Below, piece by piece: positions 7,645 through 14,469 of a DNA stretch of 27,434 nt (position 1 is the first letter of the stretch; every line of letters begins with the position of its first letter). The stretch spans positions 1 to 27,434 of the forward strand of contig CAYLXP010000070.1 of the NCBI GenBank assembly GCA_964387425.1, in the 5' to 3' direction. A program made the translations under genes and the position numbers. The notes below the pieces were generated by a model. The model saw nothing but the letters and a program-made list of their open reading frames with translations. It ran no database searches and was not told the DNA's origin. The stretch comes from CAYLXP01 sp964387425. Its GTDB lineage: Bacteria > Verrucomicrobiota > Kiritimatiellia > UBA8416.

Positions 7645-7733
7645 GGTGTCAGGTTTCAGTGTTCAGGTTTCAGGAGGAAGCCGTCCGGCCCGGAGGGCCG
7701 GCGCACAGCGCCGGAGTACCTCTCCCTGACACC
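7645..7733. repeat. composite palindromic element after the TIGR03790 gene
   Basis: GGTGTCAGG (7645-7653) and CCTGACACC (7725-7733) form the outer inverted pair. Inside are CCGGCCC-GGA-GGGCCGG (7685-7701) and CCGGCGC-ACA-GCGCCGG (7698-7714), which overlap and could alternate. Beside the left arm lie word repeats (GTTTCAG, GTTCAG, GTTTCAGG). It fills most of the 198-nt gap before gmhB. No ORF or promoter is evident inside. Confidence 0.7.
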
Positions 7734-7826
7734 TGGCACCTCACTCGCGCTAACTGAAGACAACACGCCAGATTGAGGCCACTGCTGGTCAGTGAGGTAG
7801 GGCAATCGATTGCGGAGGTGGTTACG

Positions 7827-8351
7827 ATGAAACGCAAGTGTGTGTTCTTTGATCGGGATGGCATTGTCAATGTGTCACCCGGCCCCGGCTACGTGGAGCG
7901 GTGGCAAGACTTTCACCTGATTCCGGAGTTTGTCGTTTCGGCCAAGATTGCAGCGGCCAGGGGGTATGCCATAGCGATTGCCACCAACCAGCGCGGTGTG
8001 GCACGCGGGATCATGGAGCAGAAAGCCCTGGATGAAATCCACGCGAAACTGCGGGCGGCCCTGTCTGCGGCCGGCATCTCGTTGCTCGGCATCTTCTGCT
8101 GCATCCATGAACGCGATTCGTGTGACTGCCGCAAGCCGTTGCCTGGCCTCCTGCTTCAGGCTGCTGAAGAACACCACATTGACTTGGCCGCTTCCTGGAT
8201 GATCGGCGACAAGGAGACCGACGTCGAGACCGGTCGTAACGCCGGCTGTCGCACGATCCTGGTGGGGCAGCCCCGGTCCGAGTCCAAGGCGGACTTCCGC
8301 GTCGCGGAGATGATGAACCTGCCCGGCATGCTTGAGCGCGTGCTTATTTGA
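7827..8351 (+). CDS. gmhB: D-glycero-D-manno-heptose 1,7-bisphosphate 7-phosphatase-like HAD phosphatase
   Basis: Encodes 174 residues, typical for GmhB. HAD motif I is FFDRDG (nucleophile D9, general acid D11), motif II is ATNQ (T53-N54-Q55), and the Lys of motif III is K103 in CRKP. Motif IV is GDKETD (D128, D132). The zinc-binding loop of the family is present as C92-x-H94...C99-x-C101. GmhB removes the 7-phosphate from heptose bisphosphate in ADP-heptose synthesis for LPS inner core, so the cell is probably diderm. The ATG at 7827 has GGAGGTG just upstream. The last 8 nt overlap the convergent AsmA-like gene. A histidinol-phosphatase-like substrate is a less likely alternative. Confidence 0.85.
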   Translation: MKRKCVFFDRDGIVNVSPGPGYVERWQDFHLIPEFVVSAKIAAARGYAIAIATNQRGVARGIMEQKALDEIHAKLRAALSAAGISLLGIFCCIHERDSCDCRKPLPGLLLQAAEEHHIDLAASWMIGDKETDVETGRNAGCRTILVGQPRSESKADFRVAEMMNLPGMLERVLI

Positions 8352-9570
8352 ACAGCCCCTTGAGCTGGTTCAGGGCATCGTCGACAGCATCCGCCTTGCC
8401 TTCTTCGCCCTCCTTCGCGTCGTCCTTTCCGCCCCCGAGTGCCTTGTTGAGGCGCTCCCGCAGTGACTTTCCATCCACGGTTACATTGTCCAGGATGTAG
8501 TCCGGATTCCTCGCCAGGTTGCGCAGCAAGTTCATCGTGATGGCTTGCTGGGGGTTGATGACCGGCTTTGCCAGGGTTCCGGAGATGGGTATCGTGAGTG
8601 AGATATCCGGTGGCAGCTTGACCTTGTCATGCTTCTTTTTGAGATCACCCACCAATTCCGCCTCGCGCAGCGAGGCAACCAGTTCGGAGCCGGCTTGAAA
8701 CGCACCGTTCCGGACGTTCAGCTTCAATTCAACATCGGCCGACTGGCTCGAGAGGCCCAGCTCATCCGTAAGCTTGGGAAGCTCACGCATGTCAATAGCC
8801 ATGATGTTGCCATTAGCCGTAAAGCTGGCAAGCAGCGGTTCGCTAAGCGGCGCCACGCGCGCCTGGATATCCGTGACGAAGGCCTCCGGCTTGTCATGCA
8901 GGTTGCCCGAAATCGCTACGCTGCCCCACTCCTCCTCCGGACGCTCACCAAAAGTGGCAACGTCGGTGGCTTTCAGGGCCAGGTTGAGCGAGACGCGGTT
9001 GGGTTCCGGCTCTTCGGTTTTGTGGTCGATGAACTCAAAGCGGGTGTTGAACGCGAGCGTATCGATCTGAACCTTGGGCATTTCCGCGGGTGGGGCCGGC
9101 TCGGCAGGGGCCTCCGGTGGCTTCGGTTCCGATGGCGCGGCGGGCGGTGGCTCATCGGCGGGTTCGGGCTGCGGGAGTCCCTCCCGGATCACGGCGATGT
9201 TAACATCGCCCTTTTCGTTGCGAACCAGGGTCAACCATGCGTCCTTCACGCTGGCTTCAGACACTTCGAGGATGCCTCTCGTGAGTGCGAGCAATCCTAC
9301 ATCCAGCACGGTCCGTTCGAGCGTGAACACATCACGCTCCTCGAAGCCCTCCGGATTGGCAACGCGCACGCTGTCGGCCACGAGCGATCCACCGAAGAGG
9401 TTAAGCGATACATCCCCGACGGCAACATCAACGCCCATTGCCTTGCTGACCTCCGGGAGGGCCTTCTGAACGGCTGGATTCAAGCCGTGATTCAGGAAGA
9501 GCTGTAGGCCCACCAGTACAATGGCCAGCACGATGATCAGGGCAACAATGAGTTTGAACAGTAGCTTCAT
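8344..9570 (-). CDS. AsmA-like envelope protein with N-terminal membrane anchor
   Basis: Encodes 408 residues. One hydrophobic helix (about 5-26) is followed by an AsmA-like pattern: VDVAVGDVSLNLFGGSLVADSVRVANPEGF-type beta repeats around 47-80, then a Pro/Glu/Ala-rich linker at about 133-165. A second beta-rich part runs to about 340, and the end is charged (GGGKDDAKEGEEGKADA). AsmA-like proteins bridge inner and outer membranes or affect lipid transport and outer-membrane assembly; that role is inferred here. GGGAGAAA precedes the ATG. It converges with gmhB and overlaps it by 8 nt, which leaves no room for a terminator between the two. Confidence 0.7.
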   Translation of the reverse strand: MKLLFKLIVALIIVLAIVLVGLQLFLNHGLNPAVQKALPEVSKAMGVDVAVGDVSLNLFGGSLVADSVRVANPEGFEERDVFTLERTVLDVGLLALTRGILEVSEASVKDAWLTLVRNEKGDVNIAVIREGLPQPEPADEPPPAAPSEPKPPEAPAEPAPPAEMPKVQIDTLAFNTRFEFIDHKTEEPEPNRVSLNLALKATDVATFGERPEEEWGSVAISGNLHDKPEAFVTDIQARVAPLSEPLLASFTANGNIMAIDMRELPKLTDELGLSSQSADVELKLNVRNGAFQAGSELVASLREAELVGDLKKKHDKVKLPPDISLTIPISGTLAKPVINPQQAITMNLLRNLARNPDYILDNVTVDGKSLRERLNKALGGGKDDAKEGEEGKADAVDDALNQLKGLFK

Positions 9571-9649
9571 GGGTTTCTCCCGTTTGATGTTGAAAATGAG
9601 TTACGAGAGTTTAACTACCCCGAAGCCAAAAGGCCACAAAAAGGGTCAG

Positions 9650-9673
9650 CAACACCGCACCGGTGCGGCGTTG
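9650..9673. repeat. loopless 24-bp palindrome, possible terminator of the 37-aa gene
   Basis: CAACACCGCACC is followed directly by GGTGCGGCGTTG, an inverted repeat with one mismatch. Read on the minus strand, a T5 tract begins about 7-8 nt beyond it (9640-9645), so a weak intrinsic terminator for the small gene at 9753-9866 is possible. The gap before the T tract makes this uncertain. Confidence 0.45.
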
Positions 9674-9689
9674 CTCTGTAGGAAGAACA

Positions 9690-9743
9690 CCTCCTGCACC
9701 GCCACTGAGGTGTCGCGCTGCACACCTCGTGACGGGCAGGAGG
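9690..9743. repeat. long near-perfect hairpin downstream of the 37-aa gene
   Basis: Three stacked stems pair in register. They are CCTCCTGC (9690-9697) with GCAGGAGG (9736-9743), CCGCCAC (9699-9705) with GTGACGG (9729-9735, one mismatch), and GAGGTGT (9707-9713) with ACACCTC (9722-9728), with an 8-nt loop. It begins 10 nt after the stop of the minus-strand small gene, so it would be its 3' untranslated stem or a REP-type element. Confidence 0.6.
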
Positions 9744-9752
9744 CACAGGAGG

Positions 9753-9866
9753 CTAGAAAATCATGCTTATGGCAAAGGCGGCAATCATGATGAGCGTCTT
9801 AATTGCGATGTTGATGATGTGGTCCGCTCTGCTGTCTGCCTGGTTGCGTCCATCGGTTGTCTTCAT
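9753..9866 (-). CDS. 37-residue single-span membrane protein
   Basis: The predicted product has a polar N-terminus (MKTTDGRNQADSRADH) and a hydrophobic C-terminal half (IINIAIKTLIMIAAFAISMIF) that would span a membrane once. Support for a real gene is contextual. A perfect AGGAGG lies 7 nt before the ATG, a GG-N10-GC sigma-54-like promoter lies about 55 nt upstream at 9919-9934, and hairpins lie just after the stop. The same frame is open further upstream, but that part is arginine-rich and lacks these signals. I recognise no family. A regulatory or stress-linked membrane micro-protein is a guess. Confidence 0.6.
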   Translation of the reverse strand: MKTTDGRNQADSRADHIINIAIKTLIMIAAFAISMIF

Positions 9867-9918
9867 CCCGGCTCCTCCTGTTTGTCTGACTGCATCTGTC
9901 GCAGGCGCCTTGGTTATC

Positions 9919-9934
9919 GCATGGGGCGTGCCAA
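9919..9934 (-). promoter_or_regulatory. sigma-54-like promoter for the 37-aa gene
   Basis: On the minus strand the sequence is TTGGCACGCCCCATGC. It has a full TGGCACG block, with GG (9932-9931) and GC (9920-9919) exactly 10 nt apart, as required for -24/-12 promoters; the -12 block is ATGC rather than TTGC. The start would be near 9907, giving a leader of about 40 nt. No matching sigma-70 -10 box sits 17 nt downstream. No enhancer site or activator gene was found. Confidence 0.45.
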
Positions 9935-10041
9935 GCCGGGCGAGTGACCATAAGTGGCTGTGTGGGAGGCGGATAGAGAACGGAGGGGCGGCATAGGAAT
10001 CGATATGCAGAGCGTTCAGTCTGTGCGTGGATAACAATGCA

Positions 10042-10057
10042 GTGTTCGCCAGCGAAC
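10042..10057. promoter_or_regulatory. perfect 7-2-7 palindrome upstream of the methyltransferase gene
   Basis: TGTTCGC-CA-GCGAACA lies 111 nt before the methyltransferase ATG. It could be an operator or a small hairpin. It does not match a LexA box I recognise: the GTTC/GAAC order is inverted relative to the Gram-positive box. The rest of 9867-10168 shows only the sigma-54-like promoter and no other gene. Confidence 0.3.
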
Positions 10058-10168
10058 AGCATGGGGGAGTGATCAGCCTTCTGAGAGTGCCCACCACAAA
10101 GCCACAAGAATTGCGTGGCGAGCCATTTACCGGAGTGGTACTGTTTCGTGAACGGAAAGGGATGTCCC

Positions 10169-10867
10169 ATGGCCAAAGAGATGGCAATACGCGGTACGCA
10201 CGACAAAGTCATCAAGACCCTCGCGCAGGAGATCCGGTTCGAGGACTCCCCGCTGGTTCTTGACGTGGGCGCGGGGCAGGGGGCCTTGTCGGCGAAGCTG
10301 AAGGCGGCCGGACTGGATGTGACGGCATGCGACCTCGATGTGGACAATTTCGAGGTGGAGGGCGTTGAGTGCCGCCAGGTCGATGGTGCCGGGGTGTGGC
10401 CCTACGATGACAACACGCTTGATGCTGTTGTTGCAGTAGAGGTCCTGGAGCACATCGATGGCCATGAGCCGTTCTTTGCGGAGGCGGCACGCGTCCTGAA
10501 GCCGGGGGGCAAACTGCTGTTTACAACCCCCAACGTCCTTTCACTGAAGTCCCGTCTGCGGTTTCTCTTCACCGGCACATTCTATTCGTTCCCGCCGCTG
10601 GTTCCGTTTGTGCGAACCCCTGCCAGTCAACACATCTCTCCGTTTACGATCAACCGCTACGAGTGGATGCTCTCCCACCAGGGGTTGCACGTCACACGGA
10701 TCACGACCGACAAGTGGCAGACCTCGTCAATCTGGCTGGCGTTCCTCGCGCCCTTCATCAAGCTCAGCGTGTTGCTCAAGTTCGGTTCCGATGCAAACGC
10801 ACGCGCTCAGAACTCGCGCGTGGCCCTTTTCGGGCGCAAGCTATTTGTCATTGCGCAGAAGATGTAG
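10169..10867 (+). CDS. class I SAM-dependent methyltransferase
   Basis: Encodes 232 residues. The Rossmann-type motif I is LDVGAGQG (31-38), with the SAM-ribose acidic position in ACDLD at about 54-57, a motif like VWPYDDNTLDAVVAVEVLEHI around 77-100, and RVLKPGGKLLFTTPN after it. This arrangement is typical of UbiE/methyltransferase-11 enzymes. The C-terminal part (FPPLVPFVRTPASQHISPFT, then YEWMLSHQG) resembles methyltransferases acting on glycolipids or other small molecules, but the substrate cannot be told. AAAGG lies before the ATG at 10169; a GTG at 10115 would add 18 residues. The gene stands alone, and its stop lies inside a hairpin. Confidence 0.85.
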   Translation: MAKEMAIRGTHDKVIKTLAQEIRFEDSPLVLDVGAGQGALSAKLKAAGLDVTACDLDVDNFEVEGVECRQVDGAGVWPYDDNTLDAVVAVEVLEHIDGHEPFFAEAARVLKPGGKLLFTTPNVLSLKSRLRFLFTGTFYSFPPLVPFVRTPASQHISPFTINRYEWMLSHQGLHVTRITTDKWQTSSIWLAFLAPFIKLSVLLKFGSDANARAQNSRVALFGRKLFVIAQKM

Positions 10868-10897
10868 CGTTGGCCGTCTCGGCCAACACTACATCTT
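10859..10897. repeat. hairpin overlapping the methyltransferase stop codon
   Basis: AAGATGTAG (10859-10867) pairs with CTACATCTT (10889-10897), and TTGGCCG-TCT-CGGCCAA forms the inner stem (10870-10886). The TAG stop codon is part of the outer stem. It resembles an intrinsic terminator but has only TT after the stem. A decayed relative starts at the stop codon at 19840. Confidence 0.7.
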
Positions 10898-10929
10898 AGA
10901 AAGATATTCGAAAAAAATCCGAAACACCC

Positions 10930-10958
10930 TTGCGCCCCCCCTGAAGCCTCGTTATAAT
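10930..10958 (+). promoter_or_regulatory. strong sigma-70 promoter
   Basis: TTGCGC (10930-10935), 17 nt, then a perfect TATAAT (10953-10958). The predicted start is near 10965, and no convincing protein-coding frame follows for almost 300 nt. It therefore drives either the structured RNA described next or the AEC transporter gene through a long leader. Confidence 0.75.
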
Positions 10959-10964
10959 ACCGGT

Positions 10965-11119
10965 GTATTACGAAAGGGGTGAGTTAACGAGGTTAACCAT
11001 GATCTTGAAACTGCCTTGAAGAGCGTAGGCCGTGCGAGACGCTTCGAGTTAACAAGTCCATACGATTAGACAGCCCGCAAGGGCGCTTACTAGGACTCGT
11101 GAAACGTTCGCACGGCCGA
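10965..11119 (+). ncRNA. candidate structured RNA or 5' leader of unknown class
   Basis: Downstream of the strong promoter, GGCCGTGCGA (11028-11037) pairs perfectly with TCGCACGGCC (11108-11117). Inside, AGTCC (11055-11059) pairs with GGACT (11093-11097), and GCCC-GCAA-GGGC (11073-11084) forms a GNRA tetraloop hairpin. Together they make an extended rod with internal loops. The 5' part carries three GTTAAC words (10983-11053) and a possible six-codon reading frame starting at 10999. It does not show the signatures of 6S RNA, SRP RNA, tmRNA, RNase P RNA, tRNA or the riboswitches I know. It may be an independent small RNA or a leader of the AEC transporter gene; its 3' end is not defined. Confidence 0.45.
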
Positions 11120-11183
11120 CGTGTGTCTGGAGATCTTCGGTGCAGATTCGGTCGCCGCAAACAGAACCGCCTTCTTATACCCT

Positions 11184-11203
11184 CGCCACCCGCCACCCGC
11201 CAC
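11184..11203. repeat. word repeat CGCCACC x3
   Basis: Three consecutive CGCCAC(C) words precede the AEC transporter gene. Read on the other strand they are GTGGCGG words, the same motif type as the GTGGC repeats at 23163-23192. Confidence 0.6.
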
Positions 11204-11259
11204 AGGCTCCACCCACAATGCCCTTTCCTCCCGCATGCCCTTTCCAGTAGGGTCTCCGC

Positions 11260-12204
11260 ATGCATCTATTGAACACGCTAGGTCCTGTCTTCATTGTGAT
11301 TCTGATCGGCGTTGCGCTGACTCGGTTTCGCTTTCTGGATGCCGCTGCGGCACGACTCATGAATCGCTGCTGCTACTGGATTGGTCTTCCCTGTCTGTTG
11401 GTGCTGAAGATCGGGACGGCGGAGTTGGCCGGTGGGGCTGCCCGCGACACAACCGTGACGGTCCTCCTCGCCACGCTGGCGCTCATGGCGGTTGCGGGTA
11501 TCGTGGGGTGGCTCATCCGGCTCAAGCCCCGCTCGCTGGCAACCTTTGTCCATGTCGGCTTTCGAGGCAACCAGGCCTACGTCGGACTACCGGTGGTCTA
11601 CTACGGCTTCCTGGGAACGGTATATGAGGGTGAAGCGGAAGCCGTCGCCTCCATCGCGCTTGCCGTAGTTGTCGTGCTCTACAACATTGTTGCCGTGGTG
11701 ATTCACCTCTTGAGTACCCACCGTTTCGGGTGGCGCGCGGTGGGGCGCGTTTTCCTGAAACTGGCGACCAATCCGATTCTGTTGGCCTGCGTTGCCGGGC
11801 TCGCCTGGTTGCATTGGGGACACAGCCAGGACATTGCCATCCCGCTCATCATCAACCGAACCATGACGATACTGGCACAGTTTGCTCTGCCGCTAGCCCT
11901 GCTTAGTGTTGGGGCAACCCTGGGCGCGACACCGCTGGCCGGCATGCCTCGATCTGCCCCCGTCGCAGCCGTGCTCAAGACCATGATCGGACCGCTCTTG
12001 GCGCTGGGCGTCGCCCGGCTCACGGGGGTGGGGCCAATGGAAACCGGTGTTGCCTGCATCCTGCTGGGTACCCCCTCCGCTGTCGTTGCCTACGTGTTGA
12101 CCGAGCAGCTCGACGGCGATGGCCCCCTGGCGGCCGCCACCATCGTCATCAGCGTTGTCCTCTCCGCTGCAACCCTCCCCGCGGTGCTGGCCTGGATTCT
12201 GTGA
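11260..12204 (+). CDS. AEC (auxin efflux carrier) family transporter
   Basis: Encodes 314 residues with about ten hydrophobic segments in two halves, typical of bacterial AEC/malate-permease-like carriers. Family-type features are the opening LNTLGPVFIVILIGVALTR, the FRGNQAYVGLPVVYYGFLG segment in the first half, and the second-half pattern LARLTGVGPMETGVACILL, followed by GTPSAVVAYVLTEQL. Such proteins export or import organic acids; the substrate is unknown. The ATG has only a weak upstream GTAGGG. It lies about 295 nt after the predicted start of the promoter at 10930-10958, so it is probably expressed with a long leader. The following 600 bp are repeats. Confidence 0.88.
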   Translation: MHLLNTLGPVFIVILIGVALTRFRFLDAAAARLMNRCCYWIGLPCLLVLKIGTAELAGGAARDTTVTVLLATLALMAVAGIVGWLIRLKPRSLATFVHVGFRGNQAYVGLPVVYYGFLGTVYEGEAEAVASIALAVVVVLYNIVAVVIHLLSTHRFGWRAVGRVFLKLATNPILLACVAGLAWLHWGHSQDIAIPLIINRTMTILAQFALPLALLSVGATLGATPLAGMPRSAPVAAVLKTMIGPLLALGVARLTGVGPMETGVACILLGTPSAVVAYVLTEQLDGDGPLAAATIVISVVLSAATLPAVLAWIL

Positions 12205-12218
12205 AACTTGATCGCCAA

Positions 12219-12295
12219 TTCACCGGCTAAAGCCCGGACTACATACGCCCAATTCATGTGGCAACCCGTTTGTAGTTCGGCCTTTAGGCCGTGAA
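12219..12295. repeat. 25-bp imperfect inverted repeat after the AEC gene
   Basis: The left arm (12219-12243, starting TTCACCGGCTAAAGCCC) and right arm (12271-12295, ending CTTTAGGCCGTGAA) are complementary with a few mismatches around a 27-nt loop. Each arm also contains a small self-complementary core (GGCTAAAGCC, GGCCTTTAGGCC). It begins 15 nt after the AEC stop codon. Confidence 0.75.
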
Positions 12296-12304
12296 TGCGG
12301 GAAC

Positions 12305-12389
12305 GTTTCACGCATGTATGATCTGGGAAGCGAAGCGCACCCGGGGGCTTTCCTGACCTGAAACTTCACTCGTCTTCTCAGTGTTTTCG
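12305..12389. repeat. about 85-bp dispersed direct repeat, copy 1
   Basis: Shares, in the same order, CATGTATGATCTGG, GGGGGC, CTGAAACTT and GTGTTTTCG with the copy at 12477-12559. Intervening bases differ. It is not coding, and it is followed by a palindromic element at 12410. Confidence 0.7.
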
Positions 12390-12409
12390 CCCATTTGGTT
12401 CGCCTCTTC

Positions 12410-12469
12410 GTAGGACGGGCATCTTGCCCGTCCGTCCTCTTCGACTGCCGGACAAGATGTCCGGCCTAC
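12410..12469. repeat. double-hairpin REP-like element
   Basis: GGACGGGC-ATCTT-GCCCGTCC (12413-12433) is followed by GCCGGACA-AGA-TGTCCGGC (12447-12465). Outer GTAGG and CCTAC (12410-12414, 12465-12469) close the structure. It has the same outline as 3829-3876, including the GTAGGACGGGC start. Confidence 0.75.
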
Positions 12470-12476
12470 CAAAGAA

Positions 12477-12559
12477 GTTTCCATCATGTATGATCTGGCG
12501 GAGGCACGACGCCGGGGGCGTTGCTAGTCTGAAACTTGACGTGTTTTCTGGTGTTTTCG
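12477..12559. repeat. about 85-bp dispersed direct repeat, copy 2
   Basis: Second copy of the 12305-12389 unit. Its segment CTAGTCTGAAACTT recurs exactly, on the opposite strand, at 27370-27383. It is followed by the palindromic element at 12569. Confidence 0.7.
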
Positions 12560-12568
12560 GCTCTCAGA

Positions 12569-12650
12569 GTAGGCACCTATCTCCGAGAGGTGCCCCGGCC
12601 TACGGCCGGCCGCGCGGAGCGCAGGGTGCATCTCGGAGATATGCACCTAC
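12569..12650. repeat. 82-bp composite palindrome
   Basis: The outer arms (12569-12588 and 12631-12650) pair over about 20 nt with few mismatches; ATCTCCGAGA pairs with TCTCGGAGAT. Inside are AGGCACCT/AGGTGCC, CCGGCC-TAC-GGCCGG (12595-12609) and GGTGCAT/ATGCACC, so several alternative folds exist. Confidence 0.75.
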
Positions 12651-12662
12651 TTCACATTCTCC

Positions 12663-12720
12663 CCAATTTCATTCCTGAATGATGCTGTCCAATTTCTCAA
12701 TGACCAATTCTCCAATGACC
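12663..12720. repeat. degenerate CCAATTTC/CCAATGACC word repeat
   Basis: CCAATTTC occurs twice (12663, 12689), followed by TCAATGACC, CCAATTCTC and CCAATGACC. The reverse-strand words (GGTCATTGG) recur at 27401-27430. It fills the last part of the gap before xylB. Confidence 0.55.
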
Positions 12721-12808
12721 ATCCCCCGCCTTCCGTCGCAGTTGATCCGCGCAGGTGCGTCTGATACTGTTTCCAGCAACGCAAACCACTTTCAACGGGA
12801 GGACGACC

Positions 12809-14410
12809 ATGAGTGACCGCAAACTCTACTTGGGCTTGGATTCGAGTACGCAGGGTCTCAAAGCATCGATCATCGACGACGACTTGAACATGGTCTATGA
12901 GCGGGCCGTCAATTTTGATCGCGACCTGCCCCAGTTCAACACCAGCGGTGGTGTCCATCAGCACGAGGACGGGCTGACGGTCACGGCGCCGACGATTATG
13001 TGGGTGGCGGCGATGGATCTGCTCTTCTCGCAGATGCAGAAAGACGACGCTCCTCTCTCTGAAGTGGCTGCCATCTCGGGATCTGGCCAGCAGCATGGCA
13101 GCGTCTGGCTCAAGCCGGGGACCGACGCCGTTCTGGCCGGACTCGACGCGTCACGGTCACTTGAAGCTCAGCTCGGTTCTGTCTTCAGCGTTGCGGATTC
13201 TCCGATCTGGATGGATTTCAGCACCACGGCGCAGTGCCAGGCGCTTGAAAAGGAACTTGGCGGAGCGCAGGCCGTGGCCGAGCTGACCGGTTCGCGTGCC
13301 TACGAACGGTTCACCGGTAACCAGATCGCCAAGATCTATCAGCAACAGCCCGAAGCCTACACCGACACCGAGCGCATCGCGCTGGTCAGTTCGTTCTTGC
13401 CGTCGCTACTGATTGGTGGATATGCGCCGATTGATGTGAGTGATGGATCGGGCATGAACCTGATGGACATCCACTCCTGCGACTGGGCGCCGGCTGCACT
13501 CGAGGCGACGGCTCCGGACCTCGCGCAGAAGCTTGGTAAGCCCGTGGGGTCGCATGCGGTTGCGGGGGCTCTGTCCGCCTACTTCGCAGAGCGGTTCGGC
13601 TTCTCGGCCGACTGCACGGTGATTGCGTTCTCCGGTGACAATCCCAACAGCCTGGCGGGTCTGCGGCTCGAACACACCGGCGACATTGCCATCAGTCTAG
13701 GTACGAGTGACACGGTCTTTGGATCGCTGTCGACACCGAAGCCTTCGGCAGAAGAGGGCCATATCTTCGTGAGTCCCGTCGATCCGGAGGCCTTTATGGC
13801 CATGATCGTTTTCAAGAACGGGTCGCTGACCCGCGAGATGATTCGCGACAAGCACGCGGAAGGCTCGTGGAAGACCTACGACGACATGCTGAACACAACG
13901 CAGCCCGGCAACGGTGGCCGCCTCGGATTCTATATCGATCAGCCCGAGATCACACCGACGATCGTCAACACGGGCATCTTCCGTTTCGATGCGGATGGCG
14001 AGCCAACCGAGTTCACGCCCGAAGAGGACTGTCGCGCCATCTACGAGGGGCAGTTCCTCTCGATGCGTCTGCATGGCGGCAACATCGGACTTGAGCCGCA
14101 ACGCATTCTCGCTACGGGCGGAGCTTCCGTCGACAAGGGTCTGATCCAGATCATGAGTAACGTATTTGGCGTGGCCGTCTACACGGCTGAGAAATCGGAT
14201 ACCGCATCCCTGGGGGCGGCCTATCGCGCGCGGCATGGTCTGATGTCCAGCGACGCCGGCAAGTACGTACCGTTTGCGGATGCCGTGGCGTCTGCACCTG
14301 CGTTCACGAAGGTTGCTGATCCCGATCCCGCCGCCCATGCGGTCTACAGCGATATGCTCTCGCGCTACGCGGAGCTGGAAGAAGTCGTCGTTGTCTCAGG
14401 CGATGGGTGA
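12809..14410 (+). CDS. xylB: xylulokinase-like FGGY carbohydrate kinase
   Basis: Encodes 533 residues, the length of the XYLB-like branch (including animal xylulokinase) rather than the shorter E. coli type. The N-terminal ATPase-fold motif is LGLDSSTQGLKA (D11). FDRDLPQFNTSGGVHQHEDGL-type sequence at about 36-56 is characteristic of that branch. ISGSGQQHGSVWL (90-101) lies in the sugar site, D277 in SGDNPNSLAG is the expected catalytic base, and SLGTSDT (296-302) binds phosphate. It should phosphorylate D-xylulose with ATP, feeding the pentose phosphate pathway. A GGGAGGA Shine-Dalgarno supports the ATG at 12809. No xylose isomerase or transporter is nearby. A related ketose as substrate is possible. 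Confidence 0.9.
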   Translation: MSDRKLYLGLDSSTQGLKASIIDDDLNMVYERAVNFDRDLPQFNTSGGVHQHEDGLTVTAPTIMWVAAMDLLFSQMQKDDAPLSEVAAISGSGQQHGSVWLKPGTDAVLAGLDASRSLEAQLGSVFSVADSPIWMDFSTTAQCQALEKELGGAQAVAELTGSRAYERFTGNQIAKIYQQQPEAYTDTERIALVSSFLPSLLIGGYAPIDVSDGSGMNLMDIHSCDWAPAALEATAPDLAQKLGKPVGSHAVAGALSAYFAERFGFSADCTVIAFSGDNPNSLAGLRLEHTGDIAISLGTSDTVFGSLSTPKPSAEEGHIFVSPVDPEAFMAMIVFKNGSLTREMIRDKHAEGSWKTYDDMLNTTQPGNGGRLGFYIDQPEITPTIVNTGIFRFDADGEPTEFTPEEDCRAIYEGQFLSMRLHGGNIGLEPQRILATGGASVDKGLIQIMSNVFGVAVYTAEKSDTASLGAAYRARHGLMSSDAGKYVPFADAVASAPAFTKVADPDPAAHAVYSDMLSRYAELEEVVVVSGDG

Positions 14411-14469
14411 TGCGGGGCTTGTTCCGCCTCAAGCGCATTTCACCAACGAGGGACGAGACTTACGGGTTA

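Noticed and set aside
8629..9507. 292-codon plus-strand frame opposite the AsmA-like gene
   Set aside because: It is arginine- and glycine-rich without domain features or ribosome site. The minus-strand gene has an anchor, a ribosome site and family features.
9763..9996. 77-codon plus-strand frame opposite the small membrane protein
   Set aside because: It has hydrophobic stretches but no ribosome site or promoter. The opposite strand has both.
10965..11119. 6S RNA, SRP RNA, tmRNA or tRNA
   Set aside because: The rod-like fold recalls 6S RNA but is too short and lacks its conserved segments. No SRP tetraloop motif, tmRNA tag or T-loop sequence is present.
12305..12559. CRISPR-like direct repeats
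   Set aside because: Only two diverged copies of about 85 bp, with palindromes between them. There is no regular spacer pattern and no cas gene.
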